Shown: positions 16,151-24,357 of the stretch, piece after piece
How the letters are laid out: each line of letters starts with the position of its first letter
How positions within the stretch are numbered: position 1 is the first letter of the stretch
Source: Sphingomonas sp.
Lineage (GTDB): Bacteria > Pseudomonadota > Alphaproteobacteria > Sphingomonadales > Sphingomonadaceae
Assembly (NCBI RefSeq): GCF_003248515.1
Contig: NZ_QFOB01000012.1
Span: 1-64,000, forward strand
Direction: 5' to 3'
Length of the DNA: 64,000 nucleotides
Position numbers and translations under genes: made by a program
The notes under the pieces: generated by a model
Seen by the model: the letters and a program-made list of their open reading frames with translations, nothing else
What the model was told of the DNA's origin: nothing
Database searches by the model: none

Positions 16151-16936
16151 ATGCGGGTTTTTCTGACGGGCGTGGCGCTGAGCGTCCTGATCGCGGGCGC
16201 GGCGATCGCGCAGGAGCAGGGTGGCATGGCTCCGCCGCCGGGCGAGCGTGGCCCCGATGGTCCGCCGCCGATGATGGCGCCGATGCAGCCGCTGAAGCGG
16301 GCGGACGTGCCCGCGATGGTCGCGAAGCATTTCGCGATGATGGATCTCAACAAGGATGGTGTGATCGACGATGCCGATCGCGTCGCGATGGTCGCCAAGC
16401 GCCGTGAGGCGATGGAGGCCGCGATGAAGGCGCGCCGCGACCGCATGTTCGCCGCGCTCGATACGAACAAGGATGGTTCGATCTCGCGAGAGGAATTCGA
16501 TGCGCGGCCGGCTCCGCCGCCGGGCGAACGCGGGCCGGGCGGCCCCGGTGAACGGGGTCCCGCGGGGAAGGAAGGTCCCGGCCACGGACGCGGCCCCGAT
16601 GGAGCGGGTGGTCCCGGCGGACCGGGTGGCCCCGGCAACGGCGGCATGGGCGAACGGGGCGGCCGGGATCGGCCGATGGGGCCTCGCGGCTTCGGCATGA
16701 TGGGCGGGCGGCTGCTCGAACGGGCCGATGCCAATCATGACGGCAAGGTCACGCTCGCCGAAGCGCAGAAGGCGGCGCTGGCCGCGTTCGACAAGGCGGA
16801 CGTGAATCACGATGGCACCATCGATCGCGACGAGATGATCGTGGCGATGCGCGACCATGGGCGCTGGGGCGGCCATGGTGACGGCGATGGTCCCGGTCGC
16901 GACAGGGGTGGTCGCGGAGGTCCGGAGAGCAAGTGA
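16151..16936 (+). CDS. Secreted EF-hand protein with a collagen-like Gly-rich insert
   Basis: A 261-residue protein with a signal peptide (cleavage likely after AAIAQ, about residue 20). Four EF-hand calcium loops are visible: DLNKDGVIDDAD, DTNKDGSISREE, DANHDGKVTLAE and DVNHDGTIDRDE. Between the second and third lies a roughly 60-residue Gly/Pro-rich stretch with collagen-like G-x-y triplets (GERGPGGPGERGP, GGPGGPGGPG). The C-terminus is another Gly/Asp/Arg-rich tail. It is likely periplasmic or extracellular and calcium-binding. It stands alone between rpoN and the convergent cfa gene. Function is unknown. Confidence 0.82.
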   Translation: MRVFLTGVALSVLIAGAAIAQEQGGMAPPPGERGPDGPPPMMAPMQPLKRADVPAMVAKHFAMMDLNKDGVIDDADRVAMVAKRREAMEAAMKARRDRMFAALDTNKDGSISREEFDARPAPPPGERGPGGPGERGPAGKEGPGHGRGPDGAGGPGGPGGPGNGGMGERGGRDRPMGPRGFGMMGGRLLERADANHDGKVTLAEAQKAALAAFDKADVNHDGTIDRDEMIVAMRDHGRWGGHGDGDGPGRDRGGRGGPESK

Positions 16937-17040
16937 ACCCCGGCGGCGTCGCTCTTCCGGTCATGGGGAGCGGCGCCGGCCGGTGCGGGGCCTCCCGCAT
17001 ATGATTTTCGGTGCTCCTGCCTCTGCGGGAGCAAGGGAAA

Positions 17041-18273
17041 TCAGCTCCCCCGCAGCGTCCGCTCGGCCTCGATCATGTAATCGCGCGTGATCGGCAGCGC
17101 CGTGCGATCGCGCACATATTGCAGCTGATAGTTGATCATCTGGCCGTTGAAGAAGCCGGTCGTGGATCCCGCCAGATAGAATTCCCACATCCGGTAGAAT
17201 CGCGGATCGTACATCGCCTCGATCTCGGCCTTGGCCGCCTGCGTGCGGCGCAGCCAGTGTTCGAGCGTGTAGCCATAATGATGGCGCAGCGTCTCCACAT
17301 CGGTGGTGATCAGCCGTACCGCTTCGGTCGCCTCGGCGATTTCGGAAAGCGTGGGGATATAGCCGCCGGGGAAGATATATTTCACCGTCCAGGCGTCGGT
17401 CGGGCGGCGCTTGCCGAGCCGGCCGATCGTGTGGAGCAGCATCACGCCGTCATCCGCCAGCAGCTTGCGGCAGCAGGCGAAGAACTGGCGGAAATGGCCC
17501 GGCCCGACATGTTCGAACATGCCGACCGAGACGATCCGGTCGAACTTGCCGGTCACGGCACGATAATCGATCAGTTCGAACTTCACCTTGTCCGCCACGC
17601 CGGCCGCCTCGGCCCGCTGGCGCGCGATCACCAGCTGCTCTTCGGAAAGCGTGATGCCGAGCACTTCGGCGCCGGTCTTCTGGTGAAGATAGAGCGCAAG
17701 CCCGCCCCAGCCGCACCCAATCTCCAGGATGCGCAGCCCCGGCTTCAGGTGAAGCTTGGCGGCGATATGGGCCTTCTTGTCGAGCTGCGCCTGTTCCAGG
17801 CTGTTCGAAGGATCGGTGAAATAGGCGCAGCTATACTGGCGGTCGGCATCGAGGAAGAGATCGTAGAGCCGCGCCGAGAGATCATAATGATGGGCGACGT
17901 TGCGCTTCGCCCGCCGCTCATAATTCCAGGTCCGCAGCCAGCCGCCCAGATCGCGACCCGGCATGCGCACCTTGCGCTCCAGCTTGGCGCGATCGCCGCG
18001 CTTCTCCCAGCGATTGTTGAAGGTGACGAGATCGATCAGGGCATGGATGTCGCCCTGCTCCATGATCAGCCGGCCATCCATATAGGCCTCGCCCGCGCCC
18101 AGCGACGGGGCGGAGACGATCCGCTCGGGCGTGGTGCGATCGGTGAAGCGCACCGCCACCAGCGGGCGCCCCGGCTCGGGCTGGCCGTATCGATAGACCC
18201 TGCCCTTGTAATCGGTGACCTGGAGTTCGCCCTTGCGGATGAGCTTCTTGAACGCGCGATCGAATAGCCACAT
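17041..18273 (-). CDS. cfa: Cyclopropane-fatty-acyl-phospholipid synthase
   Basis: A 410-residue SAM-dependent enzyme that adds a methylene bridge to unsaturated acyl chains in membrane phospholipids. The N-terminal domain contains GAGEAYMDGRL. The family motif HYDLSARLYDLFLD begins near residue 129, and the SAM-binding LEIGCGWGG is at 183-191. Further hallmarks are GITLSEEQ, VSVGMFEHVG and the C-terminal YDPRFYRMWEFYLAG. The start is the ATG at 18273, 18 bp after the rlmN stop codon, so cfa is probably co-transcribed downstream of rlmN. Confidence 0.94.
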   Translation of the reverse strand: MWLFDRAFKKLIRKGELQVTDYKGRVYRYGQPEPGRPLVAVRFTDRTTPERIVSAPSLGAGEAYMDGRLIMEQGDIHALIDLVTFNNRWEKRGDRAKLERKVRMPGRDLGGWLRTWNYERRAKRNVAHHYDLSARLYDLFLDADRQYSCAYFTDPSNSLEQAQLDKKAHIAAKLHLKPGLRILEIGCGWGGLALYLHQKTGAEVLGITLSEEQLVIARQRAEAAGVADKVKFELIDYRAVTGKFDRIVSVGMFEHVGPGHFRQFFACCRKLLADDGVMLLHTIGRLGKRRPTDAWTVKYIFPGGYIPTLSEIAEATEAVRLITTDVETLRHHYGYTLEHWLRRTQAAKAEIEAMYDPRFYRMWEFYLAGSTTGFFNGQMINYQLQYVRDRTALPITRDYMIEAERTLRGS

Positions 18274-18291
18274 GATCCGCTAGGTAAGGCT

Positions 18292-19494
18292 TTACGCCGT
18301 CGCCGCAATCTCCACGGCGGCAGCCGCCTCGCGATCCCGCTCGCTTCGCCGTTTTTTCTCGGCCGCCGTCTTCAATTGCCCGCAGGCGGCATCGATGTCC
18401 CGCCCGCGCGGCGTGCGCACCGGGGCGGAGATACCGCCCTTGAACACGATGTCGGAAAAGCGCGCGATCCGCTCCCTGGTCGAGCATTCATAGGCCGATC
18501 CCGGCCATGGATTGAACGGGATCAGATTCACCTTCGCGGGCAATTTATAATGGCGGATCAGGCGCACCAGTTCGTGCGCATGATCGTCGGTATCATTCTT
18601 GTCCTTCAGCATCACATATTCGAAGGTAATGCGCCGGGCATTGTTGGCGCCGGGATAGGCGGCGCAGGCCTCCAGCAGCTCCTCGATCCCGTATTTCTTG
18701 TTGAGTGGCACCAGCTCGTCGCGCACATCCTTGGTCACGGCATGGAGCGACACGGCGAGATTCACGCCGATCTCCTCGCCCGCGCGCGCCATCATCGGAA
18801 TCACGCCCGAGGTGGAAAGCGTGATCCGGCGCTTGGACAAGGCGAGGCCGTCCCCATCCATCACCAGCTTCAGCGCATCGCGCACCGCATCGAAATTGTA
18901 GAGCGGTTCACCCATGCCCATCATCACGATGTTGGTGAGCAGGCGGCCCTCGGGCTGGCTTGGCCATTCGCCCAGCGCATCGCGTGCCAGCATCACCTGG
19001 CCCACGATCTCGCCCGCAGTCAGGTTGCGGACGAGGCGCATCGTGCCGGTGTGGCAGAAGCTGCAATTGAGCGTGCAGCCCACCTGGCTGGAAACGCAGA
19101 GCGTGCCCCGATCCGCATCGGGGATGAACACCATCTCATAATCATGGCCATCGTCGGAGCGGAGCAGCCATTTGCGCGTGCCATCGGTGGAAACCTGCGC
19201 CTCCATCACGTCCGGCCGGCCGACCACGAAACGCTCTTCCAGCCACGGATGCATCGCCTTGGCGATGTCCGTCATCGCCGAAAAGTCGCGCGCTCCGCGA
19301 TTGTAGATCCAGTGCCAGATCTGCTTGGCGCGCAGCTTGGCCTGCTTCGCGTCCAGCCCGGCCTCGGCCAGCACATCGCGCAGAGCCTCGCGCGAAAGGC
19401 CGATCAGGTCGATCCGGCCATCGGCGCGCAGCGATGGCGCGCGCGGCACGGGCACGGGATCGATCAGTCCGGGAATGGGCATGGGGGCGTTCAT
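18292..19494 (-). CDS. rlmN: Dual-specificity 23S rRNA (A2503)/tRNA (A37) methyltransferase RlmN
   Basis: A 400-residue radical-SAM enzyme that methylates C2 of A2503 in 23S rRNA and of A37 in certain tRNAs. The 4Fe-4S cluster motif GCTLNCSFCHTG supplies Cys140, Cys144 and Cys147. Other family features are FIPDADRGTLCVSSQ, NIVMMGMGEPLYNFD, SGVIPMMARAGEEIGVNLAVSLHA, and ACGQL near the C-terminus with the second catalytic Cys. cfa follows 18 bp downstream, and an IalB-like gene lies 60 bp upstream on the same strand, so the three may form one unit. Confidence 0.95.
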   Translation of the reverse strand: MNAPMPIPGLIDPVPVPRAPSLRADGRIDLIGLSREALRDVLAEAGLDAKQAKLRAKQIWHWIYNRGARDFSAMTDIAKAMHPWLEERFVVGRPDVMEAQVSTDGTRKWLLRSDDGHDYEMVFIPDADRGTLCVSSQVGCTLNCSFCHTGTMRLVRNLTAGEIVGQVMLARDALGEWPSQPEGRLLTNIVMMGMGEPLYNFDAVRDALKLVMDGDGLALSKRRITLSTSGVIPMMARAGEEIGVNLAVSLHAVTKDVRDELVPLNKKYGIEELLEACAAYPGANNARRITFEYVMLKDKNDTDDHAHELVRLIRHYKLPAKVNLIPFNPWPGSAYECSTRERIARFSDIVFKGGISAPVRTPRGRDIDAACGQLKTAAEKKRRSERDREAAAAVEIAATA

Positions 19495-19554
19495 CGCCCG
19501 CCATATAGGGGAAGAGGGCGTTTTCGGCTAGTTGGGAGCGGGAAATGCCCGGCC

Positions 19555-20034
19555 TCACCGCTCCCGCAGGCAGGCAAGGTCGGCCGCGTCGATCGCGCTG
19601 GGCGCGCCGGCCAGCGCGTAAGTGTCGCTGATCCGCCGCCCGCCGATCCGCGCGGTGATGCGCAAGGTGCCGCCCTCGCGCACGAGCCGGGCGATCCGCC
19701 GCCCGTCGGCGGGCGAGGCGGGCCAGCCGTCCGCGCTGTTGGTAGCTAGCGGGAAGCGCCGTTCGCCGATCGAAAGCACGGCGCCGTCGGCCGGCACGCC
19801 GCGGAAGCGGACATGGATCTGCCGCACCAGGCGCCGGGCGGGCCATGACGATATCGTAAGATAGGCTCCGTCCTCGCGCCCCGATCGAGAGGGTTGGGCG
19901 ATCGCATAGCAGGAGGCGCCGTCCGCCGCGCGAAACGCGCCCCACCGGCCGAACTGGCCGATCGATTGAGGCCCCGATGCGGCGATGAGGCAGGGGGCCA
20001 GCATCATCGTCGTCAGGATTGCGGGGCGCCTCAT
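19555..20034 (-). CDS. Invasion associated locus B (IalB)-like exported protein
   Basis: A roughly 159-residue exported protein. The chosen ATG gives MRRPAILTTMM and a signal peptide ending near CLIAASG. A GTG at 20067 would add 11 residues. The mature part reads QFGRWGAFRAADGASCYAIAQP, then LTISSWPARRLVRQIHVRF and ends with a Cys near the C-terminus (LACLRER). This resembles the IalB family found in alphaproteobacteria, of uncertain biochemical role. It precedes rlmN on the same strand. The assignment is moderate because the family is divergent. Confidence 0.6.
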   Translation of the reverse strand: MRRPAILTTMMLAPCLIAASGPQSIGQFGRWGAFRAADGASCYAIAQPSRSGREDGAYLTISSWPARRLVRQIHVRFRGVPADGAVLSIGERRFPLATNSADGWPASPADGRRIARLVREGGTLRITARIGGRRISDTYALAGAPSAIDAADLACLRER

Positions 20035-20171
20035 CGCGTTTCTCTGCGGCAATGCGACGAACCGCACAATCCGGCCGATAATCGGGGCGCGGATTCATTC
20101 GGGAGACAGGTCGAAAGGCGTCCTAGCGCCGGCCCGGTCGCGGCCGGACAAGATATCGACGGAGTTTCAAG

Positions 20172-20762
20172 ATGTTCAAGTTTGCCCCCCTCGCCATGAT
20201 CGGCATCATCGGCGCCGCCGCCCCGGCCTTCGCGCAGGATGCGGACGCGGCCGGCTTCACGGGCGCGCGGGTCGAGGGCATCGTCGGCTTGGATCGCAAC
20301 CAGGCCTATGACGATCATAAGGATGGCGCGGTCTATGGCATCGGTGCCGGCTATGATGTCGCGCTGGGCCACAGCGGCAAGGTGATTGCCGGCCTCGAAG
20401 GCGAGATCAACGACAGCACGGCGAAAGTGTGCGGCGGCGCGGGCACGGCGGCTGATCCCCGGCTCTGCGCGCGCGCCGCGCGGGATCTGTATGTGGGCGG
20501 CCGTGTGGGAACGGTCGTCGGCGGGCGCACACTGCTTTATGCGAAGGCGGGCTACACGAACGGGCGCTACAAGTTCACCAGCGATGACGGATCGAGCCGC
20601 ACGACGCTGGCCCGGACGGATCTGGATGGCGTCCGCGTCGGGGCCGGCGCGGAATATGCGCTTGGCCCCAATACCTATGTGAAGGCCGAATATCGCTATT
20701 CGAACTATGAGCAGGGCGTGTCCCGCCATCAGCTGGTCGGCGGCTTCGGGATGCGGTTCTGA
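20172..20762 (+). CDS. Opacity-type outer membrane beta-barrel protein
   Basis: A 196-residue protein with a clear signal peptide (cut after AAPAFA, about residue 22). It consists of a Gly-rich array of amphipathic strands typical of 8-stranded outer-membrane barrels, such as GARVEGIVGLD, YGIGAGYDVALG, LYVGGRVGTVVGGRTLLYAKAGY and VKAEYRYSNYE, and ends in a strand with a terminal Phe (GGFGMRF), the BamA recognition signature. A pair of cysteines in the middle (VCGGAG and RLCARA) could form a loop disulfide. It is followed by a strong terminator hairpin, so it is probably monocistronic. Confidence 0.8.
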   Translation: MFKFAPLAMIGIIGAAAPAFAQDADAAGFTGARVEGIVGLDRNQAYDDHKDGAVYGIGAGYDVALGHSGKVIAGLEGEINDSTAKVCGGAGTAADPRLCARAARDLYVGGRVGTVVGGRTLLYAKAGYTNGRYKFTSDDGSSRTTLARTDLDGVRVGAGAEYALGPNTYVKAEYRYSNYEQGVSRHQLVGGFGMRF

Positions 20763-20779
20763 CCTCATCCCCCCGGTAT

Positions 20780-20811
20780 CGTGGCCGGCCCGGTTCTCCG
20801 GGCCGGCCACG
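20780..20811 (+). terminator. Strong 14-bp hairpin after the barrel gene
   Basis: A perfect 14-bp inverted repeat pairs 20780-20793 with 20798-20811 around a 4-nt loop (TTCT), 17 bp after the barrel gene's stop. There is no U-tract after it. It isolates this gene from dnaN, which starts 70 bp further on. Confidence 0.65.
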
Positions 20812-20881
20812 CGCAAACTAACTCTAGCCGAGCGCTTCGCCCGCGCTATAAGCCTTGTCCCAGCGGATTTCGGGGCGGAAT

Positions 20882-21994
20882 ATGAAGGCGACGATCGAGC
20901 GAGCGACCTTGTTGAAGGCGCTGAGCCATGTGCAATCGGTCGTGGAGCGACGGAATACCATACCGATCCTGTCGAACGTGCTGCTGGAGGCGTCCGCCGA
21001 CGGCGGCCTGAAGCTGATGGCGACCGACCTTGATCTCCAGATCGTGGAGACGATCGGCGCCGCCGTCGATGTTCCCGGCGCGATCACGGTTCCCGCCCAC
21101 ACGCTCTTCGATATCGCGCGCAAGCTTTCGGAAGGCAGCCAGGTCCAGCTTTCGGCGTCGGACGGCAAGATGCTGATCGTGGCGGGCCGCGCGCGCTTCA
21201 ATCTGCAGACGCTGCCGCGCGACGATTTCCCGGTGATCGCGGAAGGCGAACTGCCTACCAAGTTCGAGCTGCCGGCCGAAACGCTGAAGCAGATCATCGA
21301 CAAGACGCGCTTCGCCATCTCGACCGAAGAGACGCGTTATTATCTGAACGGCATCTTCCTGCACGTGTCCGACGATGCGACGCCGGTGCTGAAGGCGGCC
21401 GCCACGGACGGCCATCGGCTTGCCCGCGTCACCGTGCCGAGGCCGGATGGCGCCGAGGGCATGCCGGATGTCATCATCCCGCGTAAGTGCGTCGGCGAGC
21501 TGCGCAAGCTGCTGGATGAGGTGGATGGCTCGGTCGAGGTATCGCTCTCGCCTACCAAGATCCGCTTCGGCCTGGGCTCGGCCATCCTCACGTCGAAGCT
21601 GATCGATGGCACGTTCCCCGATTACAGCCGCGTCATCCCGACGGCGAACGACAAGCTTCTGAAGATCGATCCGCGCAGCTTCGAGGATGGCGTCGATCGC
21701 GTCGCCACCATCGCCAGTGAAAAGACGCGCGCCGTGAAGATGGCGCTGGAGCGCGACAAGATCACCCTTTCGGTCACGAGCCCGGAAAACGGCACCGCTG
21801 CCGAGGAAGTACCCGGCGATTATGCGAGCCTGCCGTTCGAGATCGGCTTCAACGCGCGCTACCTACTCGACATTCTCGGCCAGATCGAGGGCGACTCCGT
21901 GGAGATCCACCTCGCCGACGCCGCCGCGCCGACGCTGATCCGCGAGAGCGACAAGGCCCCGGCGCTTTATGTGCTGATGCCGATGCGGGTGTGA
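20882..21994 (+). CDS. dnaN: DNA polymerase III subunit beta (sliding clamp)
   Basis: A 370-residue ring-forming processivity clamp that encircles DNA and binds Pol III. The start MKATIERATLLKALSHVQSVVERRNTIPILSNVLL is the standard DnaN N-terminus. Later hallmarks are DGHRLAR in the second domain, TFPDYSRVIP in the third, and the C-terminal YVLMPMRV that shapes the hydrophobic client-binding cleft. It is not beside dnaA here, which is common in alphaproteobacteria. It stands apart from the upstream gene and about 100 bp before the siroheme synthase gene. Confidence 0.97.
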   Translation: MKATIERATLLKALSHVQSVVERRNTIPILSNVLLEASADGGLKLMATDLDLQIVETIGAAVDVPGAITVPAHTLFDIARKLSEGSQVQLSASDGKMLIVAGRARFNLQTLPRDDFPVIAEGELPTKFELPAETLKQIIDKTRFAISTEETRYYLNGIFLHVSDDATPVLKAAATDGHRLARVTVPRPDGAEGMPDVIIPRKCVGELRKLLDEVDGSVEVSLSPTKIRFGLGSAILTSKLIDGTFPDYSRVIPTANDKLLKIDPRSFEDGVDRVATIASEKTRAVKMALERDKITLSVTSPENGTAAEEVPGDYASLPFEIGFNARYLLDILGQIEGDSVEIHLADAAAPTLIRESDKAPALYVLMPMRV

Positions 21995-22092
21995 TCCCGC
22001 TCTCAAGGGTTTGATCCTTTTCTCAAGCCAGATCCCGGAGTGCTGACCGCAGCCGGCTTGGCAATGCACTCGTAGCGCGCGACAAGGCGTGC

Positions 22093-22842
22093 GTGCAGAG
22101 CCTCCCCATCTTCGTGCGCGCGCGCGGCCTGCCCGTGATCCTGGTGGGCGAGGGCGAGGCCGGCGAGGCGAAGCGCCGCCTGCTGGAGCGCGCGGGCGCC
22201 GTGATCGTCGATGAGGCGGCGGACGCGAAACTGGCCTTCGTCGCGATCGAAGAGCCGGATGCGATCGCCGTGCGTCTCCACGCGCGGGGCCTTCTGCTGA
22301 ATGTGGCGGACCGGCCCGACCTTTGCGATTTCACCCTGCCCGCGATCGTGGATCGCGATCCGGTGATGATCGCGATCGGCACGGGCGGCGCCTCCGCAGG
22401 GCTTGCGGCGGCACTGCGTCAGCGGCTGGAGGCGTTGCTGCCGCACGGCCTGGGCAGGCTTGCGCGTGCCCTCTTCGATGCCCGATCCGCGCTTCGTTCT
22501 TATTATCCCGATGCCGGCGACCGCCGCCGTGCGCTGGCCGTGATGCTGGCGCCTGGCGGTGCGCTCGATCCCCTGATCGCGCATGCCGATCCAAAGATCG
22601 CGCCGGAGGACCACGAAGCGCCCGCAGCGTCGCTCGAGCGGATCCTCCTCACCTCGCCCGATCCCGACGAACTCACGCTGCGCGCCGCGCGACTGCTCGC
22701 GCTGGCCGATCGCATCTATCATCCGGCCGACGCGCCCGCCGCCATCCTCGATCGCGCGCGCGCCGACGCGGCGCGCATCATGGGATCCGCCCCGGCCGTG
22801 CCGCCGCCCGGCCTTTCCGTGGAGCTGATCGTCATCCCATGA
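22093..22842 (+). CDS. Siroheme synthase, precorrin-2 dehydrogenase/sirohydrochlorin ferrochelatase type
   Basis: A 249-residue protein similar to the N-terminal (CysG-B/Met8-like) half of siroheme synthase, which oxidises precorrin-2 with NAD and inserts Fe to make siroheme for sulfite and nitrite reductases. Signs are FVRARGLPVILVGEGEAGEAKRRLLERAG at the start (a Rossmann-like nucleotide site, altered from the usual GGGxVA), NVADRPDLCDFTLPAIVDRDPV, and AIGTGGASAGLAAALRQRLE. The start is GTG. The methyltransferase half of CysG is absent. Its stop overlaps the start of the CorA-like gene by 4 bp. Confidence 0.85.
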   Translation: MQSLPIFVRARGLPVILVGEGEAGEAKRRLLERAGAVIVDEAADAKLAFVAIEEPDAIAVRLHARGLLLNVADRPDLCDFTLPAIVDRDPVMIAIGTGGASAGLAAALRQRLEALLPHGLGRLARALFDARSALRSYYPDAGDRRRALAVMLAPGGALDPLIAHADPKIAPEDHEAPAASLERILLTSPDPDELTLRAARLLALADRIYHPADAPAAILDRARADAARIMGSAPAVPPPGLSVELIVIP

Positions 22843-23804
22843 GCAATCATTTCGCCATCGAGCTTCGCGGGGATGGAAGGGGCTATCGCGTGGAGCCGAC
22901 CGAGGCTTGCGCCGGATCCCCCGATCCCGCCCGCCTTGTCTGGGTTCATCTCGATGGCAATGAGGGCGAGACGCTGGAATGGCTGCGCGCCCATGGCGGC
23001 ATGCCCGAAACGGTGATCTACGCGCTCACCGCGATCGAGACGCGTCCACGCTGCGAGCAGATCGGGGAGGGGGCGCTCGTCAATCTGCGCGGCCCCGCGG
23101 AAACGGCGGACGACGGCGATCCGCTTGCCTCCATACGGCTGTGGCTGGAGCAGGGGCGCGTCATCTCCGTCAGCTACCGGCCGATCGCGCCCATCCATGT
23201 CGTGCGCGAGCAGATGGAGGCCGGCCAGATCCGGGATCCGGGCGATTTCGTCTCTCATCTGGCGATGCTCATCACCAAGCGGATCGATCCGATCATCGCC
23301 GATCTCGGCGATCTCGTCGACGATTGCGAGACGATGCTGGAGCCGGATCAAGCCTTCGAGACGCGCCGCAGGATCGCGACCGCGCGATCCGATGCGATCG
23401 TTTACCGGCGCTTCATCGTGCCCCAGCGCGAGGCGCTGACGACGCTGGCGGCGCTGGAGGCGAGCTGGCTGGAGGAGGATGACCGGCTGCACCTGCGCGA
23501 GGCGGCCGATCGCTTCGCGCGCATGGGCGAGGAACTGGAATCGGTGCGCGAGCGATCGGCCCTGATCCATGAGCAACTGACGGATCTCCGCTCGGAACTG
23601 ATCGAGAATCGCGCCCTTCTCATCTCGGTGGTGGCGCTGATCTTCCTGCCGCTCACCTTCCTCACCGGGCTGCTGGGCATGAATGTGGACGGCATTCCCT
23701 TCGCGCATGAGCCATGGGCCTTCTGGGGCGTCACGGGCGTGTGCGCCCTGCTGGCGGCAGGCGTTGGCGGCTGGTTCGCGGGCCAGCACTGGTTCGGGCG
23801 CTGA
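22839..23804 (+). CDS. CorA-family divalent cation transporter, ZntB-like
   Basis: A 321-residue CorA-superfamily channel or transporter. It has a large cytoplasmic N-domain (VWVHLDGNEGETLEWLR), long helices with Glu/Arg-rich segments, and two C-terminal membrane helices (about residues 259-278 and 291-311). Between them lies the family signature GMN at residues 280-282. The N-domain and SYRPI segment fit the ZntB branch, which moves Zn2+ in E. coli, rather than Mg2+-specific CorA. It is translationally coupled to the siroheme synthase gene and is followed 15 bp later by a flavodoxin-like gene. Confidence 0.88.
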   Translation: MSNHFAIELRGDGRGYRVEPTEACAGSPDPARLVWVHLDGNEGETLEWLRAHGGMPETVIYALTAIETRPRCEQIGEGALVNLRGPAETADDGDPLASIRLWLEQGRVISVSYRPIAPIHVVREQMEAGQIRDPGDFVSHLAMLITKRIDPIIADLGDLVDDCETMLEPDQAFETRRRIATARSDAIVYRRFIVPQREALTTLAALEASWLEEDDRLHLREAADRFARMGEELESVRERSALIHEQLTDLRSELIENRALLISVVALIFLPLTFLTGLLGMNVDGIPFAHEPWAFWGVTGVCALLAAGVGGWFAGQHWFGR

Positions 23805-23818
23805 GCCGGGGCGCTGCG

Positions 23819-24310
23819 ATGAGGCGCCTGCTGATCGTGTGGCATTCGATGACGGGCGGCGCCCGCGCCATGGCGGAGGCGGCAGCCGACGCGGCACGCG
23901 GGCAGGAGGGCGTCGAAACGATCCTGCGGCGCGCGGATGCGACGGATGCGGGCGATGTGCTGGCGGCCGATGCCTATCTGTTCGTCACGCCCGAAAATCT
24001 CGCCGCCATCGCCGGGCTGATGAAGGACTTTTTCGATCGCTGTTATTATCCGGCGCTCGGCCGGATCGAGGGGCGGGCCTATGCGCAGATGGTGTGCGCG
24101 GGCAGCGACGGCACCAGTGCCGCGCGCCAGATCGAGCGGATCGCGAAGGGCTGGCGCCTGCGCGCCGTGGCGGATCCCCTGATCCTGCTCACGCATGCCC
24201 AGACGCCCGAAGCGATTGCCGCGCCGAAAATCATCGCGCCTGCGGATCTCGATCGCTGCCGGGATCTGGGCGCGGCGATCGCGGGCGGGCTGGCACTGGG
24301 GATCTACTGA
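23819..24310 (+). CDS. Flavodoxin/NAD(P)H-dependent oxidoreductase-like protein
   Basis: A 163-residue protein with a flavodoxin-like fold. The FMN phosphate loop is seen at RRLLIVWHSMTGGARAMAEAAADAA (residues 2-26), with HSMTGG replacing the common T-G-N-T. The mid-protein segment YLFVTPENLAAIAGLMKDFFDRCYYPA resembles NADPH-dependent FMN reductases that stack on the flavin. Redox partners are not evident. It is the third gene after siroheme synthase and the CorA-like transporter, close enough to share a transcript. Confidence 0.78.
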   Translation: MRRLLIVWHSMTGGARAMAEAAADAARGQEGVETILRRADATDAGDVLAADAYLFVTPENLAAIAGLMKDFFDRCYYPALGRIEGRAYAQMVCAGSDGTSAARQIERIAKGWRLRAVADPLILLTHAQTPEAIAAPKIIAPADLDRCRDLGAAIAGGLALGIY

Positions 24311-24357
24311 CGATCATCGCCTGCCCATCAGTGCGGGCGGGTGAGGGCTTTCTGCCG

